Source: Methanoregulaceae archaeon PtaB.Bin056
GTDB lineage: Archaea > Halobacteriota > Methanomicrobia > Methanomicrobiales > Methanospirillaceae
Reading direction: 5' to 3'
Assembly: GCA_002067095.1 (NCBI GenBank)
Contig: MVQD01000066.1
Span: 1-38,180 of the forward strand
Length of the DNA stretch: 38,180 bases
This document shows positions 16,421 through 24,776 of the stretch, piece after piece; the stretch's first letter is position 1, and each line of letters opens with the position of its first letter. The position numbers were made by a program, and so were the translations under genes. The notes under the pieces were generated by a model that was not told where the DNA came from, searched no databases, and saw only the letters and a list, made by a program, of their open reading frames with translations.

Positions 16421-19400
16421 TCATGGGACCTCATTGAACAGCAGCACGAGGTCATCAAAGCCAAGCCACCCATCGCCGTTATAGTCAAAGAGAGCAATCG
16501 GCTGGCCCGATTGGATCATCCATACGTCGAAATGCAGGAAGAAGAGCACGACATCCACGAAATCAATATCGCCGCTTCCATTCAGGTCCCAGTAGACCCC
16601 GTCGTGATATGGAGCCGTCGGTGGTCCGTATATCGGCCAGTCCTCTGTCGGGGGGAACTGCTGGAGCAGGACAATCTCAACGTCTGCGGGGGTGGATTGA
16701 GTCTGAATGTTATCTTCTGTGTTTGCCTGCATCAGGTTGACCGTCACATTGATGGTCGTCGTTCCAGGCACAAAGCCGGTCGTATTGAACGTGGCGAGCG
16801 TCACATTCGTTGCCCCGGGTTTGATCGCATCGGATACGTCCGCCACGCGGAGCCATACTGATGAACCGGGCACCGTGCTGTTCCTCGTCCAGGTGGGGTC
16901 AGCCCATGACGGCGGGTTCATCTCGACGAACTGGGCTGCGGCGGGATCCGCAAAGAATACCGTGATGTTGTAGATGCCGAGTCCCTGATCGAACTTCTCA
17001 GCCTCGAGCCTCACCTGGGTGGTGGAATTGGTCGGGATGAGGAAAGAGGACGGGACGAAGTAGAGATTGGTGTAAAACACGTTGCCGGCTACCTGGATGT
17101 ACCTTGAACGGGTTTGGGTGTTCGTCCCAAACTCGTTTCCGACGGTAAGGGCGACCGTGAAGTTCCCTGAGTTATTGTACGTATGGTTTACGGGCATCAT
17201 TGTCGTGTTTTGGGTCCTGTCGAGAATCGTGCCATCGCCAAAGTTCCACTGCCACCACTCGGGGTAACCGGTAGACCAGTCAGTGAAGTTGACAAGATCA
17301 CCTTCAACAACATTCGTACGATCTGCAGTGAAGTTTGCGACCGGCAACTCTCCCACCACGACGAAATCTGTCTTCGACATGGTATCATCGCCGTACAGGT
17401 TGAACACGGTAAGGTTGACCGTATAGTTCCCCTTCGCCAAGAACGTATGGTTCGCGTTCCTCTGGGCAGGGACCGTCGTATTGAACCATTCGACCGATGT
17501 GGTATTGTCAAAGCTCCAGTTCCATGCGGTGATATTGGGGATGCCGAACGAGAGGTCGGTGAAGAACACGGTGAACGGTGCCACCCCGAACCGCGCTGTC
17601 GCATTCGTGAAGTTTGCGACCGGGACATCGCCTGCTTCGACAAGGAAGTATTTCGTTGTGCTGTTGAACCCGTACTCGTTTGTCACGTTCAGGCTCACGT
17701 TGTAGAGGCCGGTAACATTATAGGTCCAGTTGGTATGTTGACTATCGCTGAAGTTCCCATCGCCGAAACTCCAGTTCCACAAAAGCGGGGTATCATTGGT
17801 GATGTCGGTGAAGTTCACGAAGAACGGGACTTGGCCCTGACAGAAGGTGCAATTAACGTCAGATACATTCGCGGCAAAGAAATCCACGATTAGCGGTACA
17901 CCCACGTCTATGTAGAAGGGTTTGCTCGTGGAATTTGTCCCTTCGAGGTTGCTGACCGTCAGGTTCACGGTATAATTCCCGGTGGTATACGTGTGGTTGG
18001 GGTGCTGAAGGGTAGAGGTGGTGTTGTCACCAAAGAGCCATTGCCATGCGGTTGGCTCACCGGTCGAGAGGTCGGTGAAGTTGACGAGAAGCGGGGGCAG
18101 TCCCTTGATCAGCGTGTAGTTCTCCACGCCGTTTGCTTCCGCGGTGAAGTTGGCAACCGGGGGAATGGATGCGATACGTGCGACAAACGCGTCATAGACC
18201 ATGTGGAAATCCGGTTGCACCGCGTTCTTTACCGGGAAGTCAGGAGACATCGTAAACCCGGTCACGGTCGCATTCGCCCCGTGCAGGGCAATTCCCATGG
18301 CCCGGTCTTCAAGTTTCCCGCCGAGGTACGTGGAGAACATGAGGGCAGTGCCGTTCGGGTAGAACCGGGTGACGAAGGCGTCGTACGGCCAGCCGTTCAG
18401 GCTTCCGTAAATGGCATTCCTGGTCGGGTAGTTCCACGAGTCAGTAAAGCCCGTGATAAAGGTTGAACCGCTGCCGTCGACCGCGATGCCTGTACCCTCA
18501 TCGACCTGGCTTCCTCCGATATAAGTGGAGAAGTTGAGCATATTGCCGGCGGGCTCGAACTTGGTGAGGAAGGCGTCCTGTGGACCGTAAATGAAGCTCT
18601 GGAACGCATTCTTTACTGGGAACTCAAGGTTTGACGTGGTAAAGCCGGTCACGTATATGTATCCGTTGCCATCGACCGCAATGCCATATCCTGCCTCGTT
18701 GTCACGGCCGCCAAGGTACGTGGAAGATATCAGGCTGGCCGCACCTGGCGAAAAGTGCGTGACGAATGCATCCTGGTCACCACGCAAGTTCGCCCTGTAG
18801 GGATTGGCGGTCGGGAAATCAGGAGATCGCGTCATGCCGGTGACATAAATGTGATCCGGATAATTGTTGCTTCCCATTGCGATCCCATAGCCCCGGTCCG
18901 CACCCGCTCCACCAAGGAAGGTGGAAAAGTCGATGGCTGAGGTGGTTCCGTCAAACGAAATTCCGGTGACAAAGGCATCGATGGTCCCGTTGATGGTGGG
19001 GAACAGCGCCGACTGATTGGGGAAGTCCCAGGAGCCGGTGTATCCGGTCAGGACAGGTGACTCGGTGCTATTAAGGGCAATGGCCTGGCCGATATCGGTC
19101 ATATTGCCACCGAGGTACGAAGAATACACTGCACCGTTCCCCCAGGGATAGAGGACCGTGATGAATGCATCCGCATCTGCGCAGGGGTAACAATACCCGC
19201 CACCGCTCTTGTTGGTCTGGAATTCATTCAGAACAGGGAAATTATGTGAAAGGGTATACCCCGTGACATACGCATACCCTGAACTGTTGACCGCGATTCC
19301 ATGCCCGCAGTCGTCGTTATACCCTCCGATGTAGGTGGTATAATTGAGCACGGTCCCGGATGGCTCAAATTTTGTGACGAATACGTCCAGGTTGCCGGCA

Positions 19401-20269
19401 TTGAACTCCTGGAACGGTGCCGGCATATCGTCGGGAACCGGGAAGTCGTTCGACCGTGTTCCCCCTGTCACGTATGCGCTGCCCAGGGAATCAACCGCAA
19501 CTGCATAAGCCTTGTCCTCCCAGCTCCCTCCAAGGTAGGTGGAGAAGTCCAGGAACGGGTCGATGACCAGGGGATGTGCCGGGTCGTAAGGTCCCACGCT
19601 GAACCCCACATCTGATTCGCCGAGTAGCACGTAGTCACAATCGACGAATACCTGCTCCCCGTCGATGACCTGGTAGCAGACGGGTGGTGCTTCCCGCAGG
19701 GTGCCCCCTGCAGACTCCACAGTGAGCGAGCCGTCCTCGCCGATCGAGAGCCCCTCCTGGCCGAAGTACCGGATCACCACTCCCGCGGGATCGGTCCCAG
19801 GTGCAAGCATAATATCGCGCTTGAGCGCTCCCTGGGTGCCGTAGTAGATGATGTCAACGCCGGGAATAATTCCTGCATACCGTACCTTCCCGAACGTGGG
19901 CACCGAGGTGACCCACTGCCCGGGGTCGTTGCCGATGAGGAAGTTCGCGGTCCCTGTGAGCGGGTCTTCCCCGGTCACCTCTGTCATGGGACCCTGCCCT
20001 GCGACCGTGATCTCAATCACCGGGGCCGCCTGTTCACCGGCTGCCTGGACGCATACGACTGCATCCTGGGTGAAATAGATGCTGTGCCCTGCGGCGCTGG
20101 TGTGGTAGAGCACCTCTGCAGGCCTCTGCCCCTGGTTCTCGATGAATACAAGCGGTATCCTGGAGACTTCGACTGTGACCGTATCGCCTGCACATGCCGG
20201 CAGCACAGTGAGTGCCAGGAGACCTGCCACAAGAATAAGAATTGCGGTAAATCCTGTCATTGATCTCAT
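16421..20269 (-). CDS. Giant exported SBBP-repeat/PKD protein with dockerin-like C-terminus
   Basis: A 1282-residue cell-surface protein. A signal peptide (1-27) precedes an N-terminal beta domain (about 33-235) usual in SBBP proteins (F-I-E-N-Q-G-Q near residue 42). Seven SBBP-type repeats follow, each opening with a pattern like F-S-T-Y-L-G-G, at about 242, 309, 381, 447, 515, 579 and 645; seven suits one complete beta-propeller. Four PKD domains (703-790, 791-880, 881-973, 975-1062) carry F-G-D-G/N-type motifs. A cohesin-like module (1063-1203) is next. Two EF-hand-type calcium loops, D-L-N-G-S-G-D-I-D-F at 1228 and D-Y-N-G-D-G-W-L-G-F at 1262, form a dockerin-like tail. N-x-S/T sequons are very dense after residue 700, suggesting heavy N-glycosylation. 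Likely an adhesin or envelope protein; partner unknown. Confidence 0.88.
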   Translation of the reverse strand: MRSMTGFTAILILVAGLLALTVLPACAGDTVTVEVSRIPLVFIENQGQRPAEVLYHTSAAGHSIYFTQDAVVCVQAAGEQAAPVIEITVAGQGPMTEVTGEDPLTGTANFLIGNDPGQWVTSVPTFGKVRYAGIIPGVDIIYYGTQGALKRDIMLAPGTDPAGVVIRYFGQEGLSIGEDGSLTVESAGGTLREAPPVCYQVIDGEQVFVDCDYVLLGESDVGFSVGPYDPAHPLVIDPFLDFSTYLGGSWEDKAYAVAVDSLGSAYVTGGTRSNDFPVPDDMPAPFQEFNAGNLDVFVTKFEPSGTVLNYTTYIGGYNDDCGHGIAVNSSGYAYVTGYTLSHNFPVLNEFQTNKSGGGYCYPCADADAFITVLYPWGNGAVYSSYLGGNMTDIGQAIALNSTESPVLTGYTGSWDFPNQSALFPTINGTIDAFVTGISFDGTTSAIDFSTFLGGAGADRGYGIAMGSNNYPDHIYVTGMTRSPDFPTANPYRANLRGDQDAFVTHFSPGAASLISSTYLGGRDNEAGYGIAVDGNGYIYVTGFTTSNLEFPVKNAFQSFIYGPQDAFLTKFEPAGNMLNFSTYIGGSQVDEGTGIAVDGSGSTFITGFTDSWNYPTRNAIYGSLNGWPYDAFVTRFYPNGTALMFSTYLGGKLEDRAMGIALHGANATVTGFTMSPDFPVKNAVQPDFHMVYDAFVARIASIPPVANFTAEANGVENYTLIKGLPPLLVNFTDLSTGEPTAWQWLFGDNTTSTLQHPNHTYTTGNYTVNLTVSNLEGTNSTSKPFYIDVGVPLIVDFFAANVSDVNCTFCQGQVPFFVNFTDITNDTPLLWNWSFGDGNFSDSQHTNWTYNVTGLYNVSLNVTNEYGFNSTTKYFLVEAGDVPVANFTNATARFGVAPFTVFFTDLSFGIPNITAWNWSFDNTTSVEWFNTTVPAQRNANHTFLAKGNYTVNLTVFNLYGDDTMSKTDFVVVGELPVANFTADRTNVVEGDLVNFTDWSTGYPEWWQWNFGDGTILDRTQNTTMMPVNHTYNNSGNFTVALTVGNEFGTNTQTRSRYIQVAGNVFYTNLYFVPSSFLIPTNSTTQVRLEAEKFDQGLGIYNITVFFADPAAAQFVEMNPPSWADPTWTRNSTVPGSSVWLRVADVSDAIKPGATNVTLATFNTTGFVPGTTTINVTVNLMQANTEDNIQTQSTPADVEIVLLQQFPPTEDWPIYGPPTAPYHDGVYWDLNGSGDIDFVDVVLFFLHFDVWMIQSGQPIALFDYNGDGWLGFDDLVLLFNEVP

Positions 20270-20572
20270 GAGTTCCCACTCCCACCTTTCACCGGCTGCC
20301 TGTGTATCATGGGAGCCATAGAACCCTGCCTCGAGGATGCCACGCGGTACTGGCTCAGGTACGCCATGATCCAGGATCTCATGCCCCGGTGAGAAACCTT
20401 AAGTTCTGATCAGATACTTATAAAAAAACCCTCTATTTGAATACTTATAAATGTTTCCCTGGATTTTTTTTATTCTCCTGCCGTTTTGCCAGCAACGCAC
20501 GCTTTGTCCCGGATCGGAGCATCACTTCACATCCACATCTCTTATGGTTCTTTCCATCCCATTGCATGGGAT
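20270..20572. other. Divergent intergenic region with duplicated TATA-like element
   Basis: This stretch separates the giant surface protein gene (minus) from the small 115-residue gene (plus). Its AT-rich core contains an exact direct repeat of atacttataaa at 20414-20424 and 20441-20451, 27 bases apart. The repeated core (ttataa) is readable as a TATA box on either strand, so the pair could drive both genes or give alternative starts for one. No coding potential is evident between 20270 and 20480. Confidence 0.5.
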
Positions 20573-20920
20573 ATGCCAAGAATACTCTCTCCCAGGGACC
20601 TCACGCTCCTCTCGAGGATGGTCCCGGAATGCAGCGATCTCACCTGTGAAAGTTCAGGACTCTCATTTCGTTCTCTCCTTCCTCCCGTCTCGAACCACTT
20701 CTCTGACGGTCCGGATGACTTCAGGAGGAGGCTCGGTCACCTCGGCAGGGATGACCTGGCCTACCTTCTCGATCTCATTCGGGATGGATCAGAGAGCCTT
20801 GGATGTCTCCCTCCGGAAAATGCATCCGCGCTGATCGATATTATTGCACAGCAGTTTGGCGCCGGTGCCGCGGCCGAGGTGCTCGAGATCTACGAGTCAG
20901 GCCATGCATGCGACCAATGA
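20573..20920 (+). CDS. Small hypothetical protein, 115 residues
   Basis: I do not recognise the family. The product is acidic and probably all-helical, with no signal peptide or membrane segment. It shows the segment L-S-P-R-D-L-T-L-L-S-R-M near its N-terminus and a well-behaved C-terminal half containing D-D-F-R-R-R-L and I-D-I-I-A-Q-Q-F-G-A-G. ATG 20573 is chosen because the protein sequence before it (from a TTG at 20486) looks like noncoding translation. The upstream ribosome binding site is weak. The codon pattern from 20573 on fits a real gene, and it lies downstream of the duplicated TATA element. The function is unknown. Confidence 0.55.
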   Translation: MPRILSPRDLTLLSRMVPECSDLTCESSGLSFRSLLPPVSNHFSDGPDDFRRRLGHLGRDDLAYLLDLIRDGSESLGCLPPENASALIDIIAQQFGAGAAAEVLEIYESGHACDQ

Positions 20921-21000
20921 TGAGACTTTCCCGTTAAAGATCCCACCCTGTAAAAGGGAAGAGATACTTCTTCGCTCCTCTTTTTAAAAAACTCCCCGAA

Positions 21001-21009
21001 ATATTTATT
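21001..21009 (+). promoter_or_regulatory. TATA box for the DUF350 gene
   Basis: An AT-rich element (atatttatt) lies about 50-58 bases ahead of the preferred start at 21059. A transcription start near 21030 would leave a short leader containing the GGATGA ribosome binding site. Confidence 0.4.
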
Positions 21010-21058
21010 TTCAGGGTGTGCCCACATAGTGAGGAAAACCCTGCAGGATGAGATGTCT

Positions 21059-21559
21059 ATGTTATGGGCAAATGCAATCATCGGGATCATCCAGCTGATC
21101 ATTGCCATCATACTGGCAGTGGTCGCACTCTACCTCGGGTTCTCCGTACTCTCGCGGATAACCAGGGGAATTGATGAGGAGAAAGAACTGGCAAAGGGCA
21201 ATGTCGCGGTGGGTATCATCATCGCCGCAGTATTCTTCGCGATTGCGCTCGTGGTCCAGTCCGGGATCTCGGGGATCTCGGTCGGCATCTCCACGGCACT
21301 CTCGGTAGGCCTCTTTTCTGCCGATGGGATAACCGCGATCGCGGTCGCATTTTTGCAGCTGATTCTCGGGATAGTCCTTGCCATCGCAGCGATTTACCTC
21401 GCACTCACGATCCTTGACAAGCTCACCAAGGGCGTAAACGAGTTCGAGGAGATCAGAAAGGGAAATGTCGCGGTTGCCCTGGAGATGGCCGGGGTCATCA
21501 TCGCCACCGCCGTCATTGTCCAGTCCGGTGTGATCGGCATCACGACCGCACTTCTCTAA
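21059..21559 (+). CDS. Tandem DUF350 integral membrane protein
   Basis: A 166-residue membrane protein built from two homologous halves of about 65 residues. Each half has a hydrophobic helix, a short charged loop (I-T-R-G-I-D-E-E-K-E-L-A-K-G-N-V-A-V in the first, L-T-K-G-V-N-E-F-E-E-I-R-K-G-N-V-A-V in the second) and a second helix ending V-V-Q-S-G or V-I-V-Q-S-G. This repeat is the DUF350 module, predicted here to give four main transmembrane segments; its role is unknown. Start 21059 is preferred because GGATGA (21046-21051) sits 7 bases upstream. ATG 21053 and GTG 21029 are in-frame alternatives. It seems to be a single-gene unit. Confidence 0.8.
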   Translation: MLWANAIIGIIQLIIAIILAVVALYLGFSVLSRITRGIDEEKELAKGNVAVGIIIAAVFFAIALVVQSGISGISVGISTALSVGLFSADGITAIAVAFLQLILGIVLAIAAIYLALTILDKLTKGVNEFEEIRKGNVAVALEMAGVIIATAVIVQSGVIGITTALL

Positions 21560-21682
21560 AGACACCCCACCTCTCTTTTGTCTCATCGGTGCATTCATTC
21601 TGAGTGCCTGATGCATCAGGGCCTCTTTTCGGCCTCCATTTAAAAAGACCTGACCCACGCTTTCAAAGGGAGCAAAACACAG

Positions 21683-21689
21683 AAAAAAA
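21683..21689 (-). terminator. T7 terminator after lysS
   Basis: On the minus strand, a T7 run follows the lysS stop by about 33 bases, in a locally AT-rich stretch. It is a plausible archaeal termination site. Confidence 0.45.
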
Positions 21690-21722
21690 GGGGAATTATG
21701 CCCCAGCCCGGGCAGGTGCCCT

Positions 21723-23237
21723 TCAGGGTTCTGAGATGTCCTTCTTCTCACTACCGGCTTCGGGTTTCATCTGGGGAAAGAGGATGACCTCCTTGATTGA
21801 GTTCTTGTTGGTGAGGAGCATCACAAGCCGGTCGATTCCGACCCCCACACCCCCGGTGGGGGGCATGCCATACCCGAGCGCGTTGATGAAGTCATAGTCG
21901 AGCATCTGCGCCTCGAGGTCGCCAGCCCTCCTCTTCTCGTCCTGGCGCTCGAACCGGGCGAGCTGGTCCAGGGGGTCGTTCAGTTCGGAGAACCCGTTTG
22001 CCACCTCCATCCCGCAGATGAAGAGCTCGAACCGCTCGGTGAACCCCTCGCGGGAGCGGTGCTTCTTGGCAAGCGGTGAGTTCTCGATGGGAAAGTCATA
22101 CACAAATGTCGGCTGGACGAGCTGGTCCTCGACAAGCGCTTCGAAGAGGAGGACGAGCAGCTCCCGGTGGTTCGTGGCGTCCTCGGAGCCCTCTATCCTC
22201 TTCCCGGCGGCGATGCGGCGGAGGTCATCGAGTGAGTGGCTCCAGATGTCGATCCCTGCAAGCTCCTTCACCGCCTCGTCCATGCTCATCTTCTTCCAGG
22301 GTGGCGAAAAGTCCAGGCTGACGTCCCCGTACGGGATCTGGTAGGTCCCGTGGATCTCACGCACGATGGAGCTGATCATCTCCTCTGCAAGCCCCATCAT
22401 GTCGCGGTAGTCGCGGTAGGCCTCGTAGACCTCGACCATGGAGAACTCGGGGTTATGATGGGTGTCGATATCCTCGTTCCTGAAATTCCTGGCCAGTTCA
22501 AAGACCTTCTCAAAGCCACCCACCACCAGCCGTTTCAGGTAAAGTTCCGGGGCGATCCGCATGAAGAGTGTCTGCTGGAGGTAGTGGTGGAAGGTGGTGA
22601 ACGGCCGGGCGTTCGCACCCCCGTATATCGGCTGGAGGATCGGCGTCTCGAACTCGAGGAACCCACGGTCTGTCAGGTAGTTCCTGATCAGCGAGACTAT
22701 CCGGCTTCTCGTCCTGAACGTCTCTCTCACGTCTTCATTTACGATCAGGTCGACGTACCGCTGCCGGTACCGTTTCTCTATGTCTTTTAGGCCGTGGAAC
22801 TTCTCGGGAAGGGGGCAGAGCGATTTCGTGAGAAGGACGATCTCGTCCACCCAGAGGGAGATTTCACCGACCTTGGTGCGGAAGACGTGTCCCCTGACAC
22901 CGACGATGTCCCCCCTCTCGGTGGACCTCTGGAAGAAGTCGAACCTCTCCGCACCCAGGTCATTCTTCCGGATATAGAGCTGGATCCGGCCGCTCTCGTC
23001 CTGGAGGTCGGCAAAGATGGTCTTGCCGTGGTTCCTGACCGTATACAGCCTGCCGGCGGTGCACACCCGTTCACCGGACTTCTCATGCCCGATATCCGCA
23101 TATCTCCCCCTAATCGAGGCGATCGGTTCCCTCCCCTCGAATTCCGCCGGATAGAGGGGGACCCCGGCCGCCTGTAGCTCCCGGACCTTCTCAAGCCTCT
23201 GCGGGTCGAATGCGAGGTCGTTCTGCCTGTACTCCAT
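21723..23237 (-). CDS. lysS: Lysyl-tRNA synthetase, class II
   Basis: A 504-residue class II lysyl-tRNA synthetase charging tRNA-Lys. An N-terminal OB-fold anticodon-binding domain (about 50-150) carries R-L-Y-T-V-R-N-H-G-K-T-I-F-A-D-L. The catalytic domain shows motif 2 around R-N-F-R-N-E-D-I-D-T-H-H-N-P-E-F (near residue 250) and motif 3 G-V-G-I-D-R-L-V-M-L (near 468). Length fits bacterial-type LysS. Many euryarchaea instead use the unrelated class I enzyme (LysK), and some methanogens carry both, so a class II gene here hints at old lateral transfer. Its base composition does not differ visibly from that of its neighbours. A separate lysK elsewhere cannot be judged from this window. Confidence 0.96.
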   Translation of the reverse strand: MEYRQNDLAFDPQRLEKVRELQAAGVPLYPAEFEGREPIASIRGRYADIGHEKSGERVCTAGRLYTVRNHGKTIFADLQDESGRIQLYIRKNDLGAERFDFFQRSTERGDIVGVRGHVFRTKVGEISLWVDEIVLLTKSLCPLPEKFHGLKDIEKRYRQRYVDLIVNEDVRETFRTRSRIVSLIRNYLTDRGFLEFETPILQPIYGGANARPFTTFHHYLQQTLFMRIAPELYLKRLVVGGFEKVFELARNFRNEDIDTHHNPEFSMVEVYEAYRDYRDMMGLAEEMISSIVREIHGTYQIPYGDVSLDFSPPWKKMSMDEAVKELAGIDIWSHSLDDLRRIAAGKRIEGSEDATNHRELLVLLFEALVEDQLVQPTFVYDFPIENSPLAKKHRSREGFTERFELFICGMEVANGFSELNDPLDQLARFERQDEKRRAGDLEAQMLDYDFINALGYGMPPTGGVGVGIDRLVMLLTNKNSIKEVILFPQMKPEAGSEKKDISEP

Positions 23238-23441
23238 GTTCTCTCCTGGTCCTCCCTTTCATGCAGCCGGGCGTCTCTGATTGTATCTGGCCGGCTCCGC
23301 CCGGAGACCCCCCGGTGAAAACCTCCAGGCAGGAGACAAATCCCGGCCCGTTCCCTTAAGAAATGGGACTCGAAGATAATAATGGTTCTACGTCAGGAGA
23401 GAGGGAAAAGGACTCGCCCCCCAACACCCGCATGTCGGCAC

Positions 23442-23768
23442 TCACTCACTGGACCTCCTGGTAATCTCGGAGATCGCCTCGAGGATCATCTCCTTAACCC
23501 CTTCACTCTCCCCTCTCAAAGCCCGCCTGAGGGGAAGGAGGGCCTTCGGGTCGCCGAGGCGCCCCAGCGCCCACGCCGCCTTCTGCCGGACCCGCCAGTC
23601 TGGATCCAGGAGGGTATTGATGAGGGGATCGACTGCCGACACGTCTTTTTCACGGGCGAGTATTTCGATGGCCTTCCAGCGGTTCGATGGATCTTCATCG
23701 GCAAGCAGCTCGAGGAAGTGCTTCAGTCTCTCCCCTCCCGGAAGGGGTTCTCTCCCATCCATATTCAT
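23442..23768 (-). CDS. Small HEAT-repeat protein
   Basis: A roughly 108-residue helical-repeat protein. Two to three HEAT-like units are seen: D-E-D-P-S-N-R-W-K-A-I-E-I-L-A-R, D-P-L-I-N-T-L-L-D-P-D-W-R-V-R-Q-K-A-A-W-A-L-G and a final L-P-L-R-R-A-L unit ending with I-L-E-A-I-S-E-I. The pattern resembles PBS-lyase-type HEAT repeats found in many archaeal scaffolding proteins. The reading frame remains open further upstream to 23984, but that extension is Pro/Gly-rich and looks untranslated, so the ATG at 23768 (or 23762) is preferred. It is likely a protein-protein interaction module; the partner is unknown. Confidence 0.65.
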   Translation of the reverse strand: MNMDGREPLPGGERLKHFLELLADEDPSNRWKAIEILAREKDVSAVDPLINTLLDPDWRVRQKAAWALGRLGDPKALLPLRRALRGESEGVKEMILEAISEITRRSSE

Positions 23769-24020
23769 CAGCCTGGGGATGTATCGGGAAAAAAGATTTG
23801 GGTAACCTGCCCCGCACCCTCCACCAAAACCGAACAGAGATCGTGGCGCCAGGGTTCGAGGAAAAGGTGCAGGATGAGAACAGGCTTTGGCTGGATCGAA
23901 TACAGGGGAAAGGTCTGCGGGCATGACCCCATCATTCACACGGGCGGCAAAGTGGAGAAGAGGAGAGCGAAGCGGCCCGCACACCTGAAACGGGACTTAA
24001 GGTCACAGGCCCCCAAGGAG

Positions 24021-24038
24021 AAGGGATGTGCATCCCTT
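24021..24038. repeat. 18-base inverted repeat in the isf upstream region
   Basis: Eight-base arms (24021-24028 and 24031-24038) separated by two bases form an almost perfect palindrome about 140 bases before isf. A two-base centre is too tight for an RNA hairpin without opening pairs, so a binding site for a dimeric DNA-binding protein is more plausible than a terminator. Confidence 0.6.
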
Positions 24039-24140
24039 ACACGTGAAAGTCCCATGAGGGTCTCCACCAGGACTTATCGGGCCTCACATTCCTCTTCCCC
24101 CTGCAAATGGCCATGTGCACCTCCCGGCGTCACCGCAGAA

Positions 24141-24150
24141 CTAAATAACT
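24141..24150 (+). promoter_or_regulatory. TATA box for isf and the ABC exporter genes
   Basis: The element ctaaataact is 31-40 bases upstream of the isf ATG, which would put the transcript start near 24168. The ribosome binding site gaggt (24168-24172) would then be at or near the 5' end, so the message may be leaderless or nearly so. Confidence 0.45.
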
Positions 24151-24180
24151 ACGCAGCCCAGTCTCTCATGAGGTTTGAGA

Positions 24181-24744
24181 ATGAGAGTTGTGCTCCTCTC
24201 GGGGAGTCCGCGCCCCGAAGGCAACACCATCCAGGTCGTCGAGGAGTGTGCAGGCGTGATCCGGGAGCAGGGGCTCGAAGCCGAGGTCATCTCCCTTGCA
24301 GGGATGAAGATCGAGTCCTGCACCGCCTGTAACCGTTGCGGCAAAGAGGGCAACTGTGTCCTCGAGGACGGCCTGGCAGGGATCATCGAACGAATACGGG
24401 ATGCCGAGGGGTTCATCGTGGCCTCTCCCGTCTATTTCGGGACTGCACGTGGCGACGTCATGGCAGCGCTCCAGCGGATCGGCATGGTCTCCCGGTCAAC
24501 CGACCACTTCCTCTCCTGGAAAGTGGGGGGTCCGATCGCAGTCGCCCGGAGAGGCGGCCATACCACCGCCATACAGGAGATGCTGATGTTCTTTTTAATC
24601 AGCAACATGATTGTGCCCGGGTCCACCTACTGGAACATGGTCCTCGGGCGCGACCCGGGCGAGGTCTGGAAAGACGTGGAGGGGATGAACACCGTGAGGC
24701 TGTTTGCAGAGAATGTTGCGCGGCTCATCAGGAAGATTGCATGA
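24181..24744 (+). CDS. Iron-sulfur flavoprotein (Isf / NADPH-dependent FMN reductase family)
   Basis: A 187-residue flavodoxin-fold protein. The N-terminal L-S-G-S-P-R-P-E-G-N-T is the FMN phosphate-binding loop. A compact cysteine set C-T-A-C-N-R-C-x5-C (about residues 46-58) matches the unusual 4Fe-4S ligand spacing of archaeal iron-sulfur flavoproteins. A-S-P-V-Y-F-G-T near residue 83 contacts the flavin. Isf proteins in methanogens take electrons from ferredoxin and can reduce O2 or peroxide, so an oxidative-stress role is plausible. ATG 24181 is chosen over TTG 24175 because of the gaggt site 8 bases upstream. The ABC exporter ATPase gene follows after 32 bases, so the genes may be co-transcribed. 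Confidence 0.88.
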   Translation: MRVVLLSGSPRPEGNTIQVVEECAGVIREQGLEAEVISLAGMKIESCTACNRCGKEGNCVLEDGLAGIIERIRDAEGFIVASPVYFGTARGDVMAALQRIGMVSRSTDHFLSWKVGGPIAVARRGGHTTAIQEMLMFFLISNMIVPGSTYWNMVLGRDPGEVWKDVEGMNTVRLFAENVARLIRKIA

Positions 24745-24776
24745 ATGGAATCATCACTCCGTTTTCCAGGTGAGGC

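Larger units (their letters stand above)
23769..24180. other. Intergenic region between HEAT-repeat gene and isf
   Basis: A 412-base gap between divergent genes. I see no convincing coding region. It holds a near-perfect palindrome at 24021-24038 (AAGGGATG, two-base centre, CATCCCTT), and a TATA-like element ctaaataact at 24141-24150 placed correctly for isf transcription. The stretch closest to the HEAT gene could contain that gene's promoter, but no clear TATA box is visible on the minus strand. Confidence 0.5.

Noticed and set aside
23266-23310. Imperfect GC-rich stem (gtctc/gagac with an inner ccgg/ccgg hairpin) upstream of lysS
   Set aside because: It is short and GC-rich DNA yields such stems by chance. 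No T-box-like or SD-overlapping feature supports a regulatory role.
23769-23984. N-terminal extension of the HEAT-repeat gene
   Set aside because: The added residues are Pro/Gly/Cys-rich and unlike the helical repeats; the later ATG fits the domain start.
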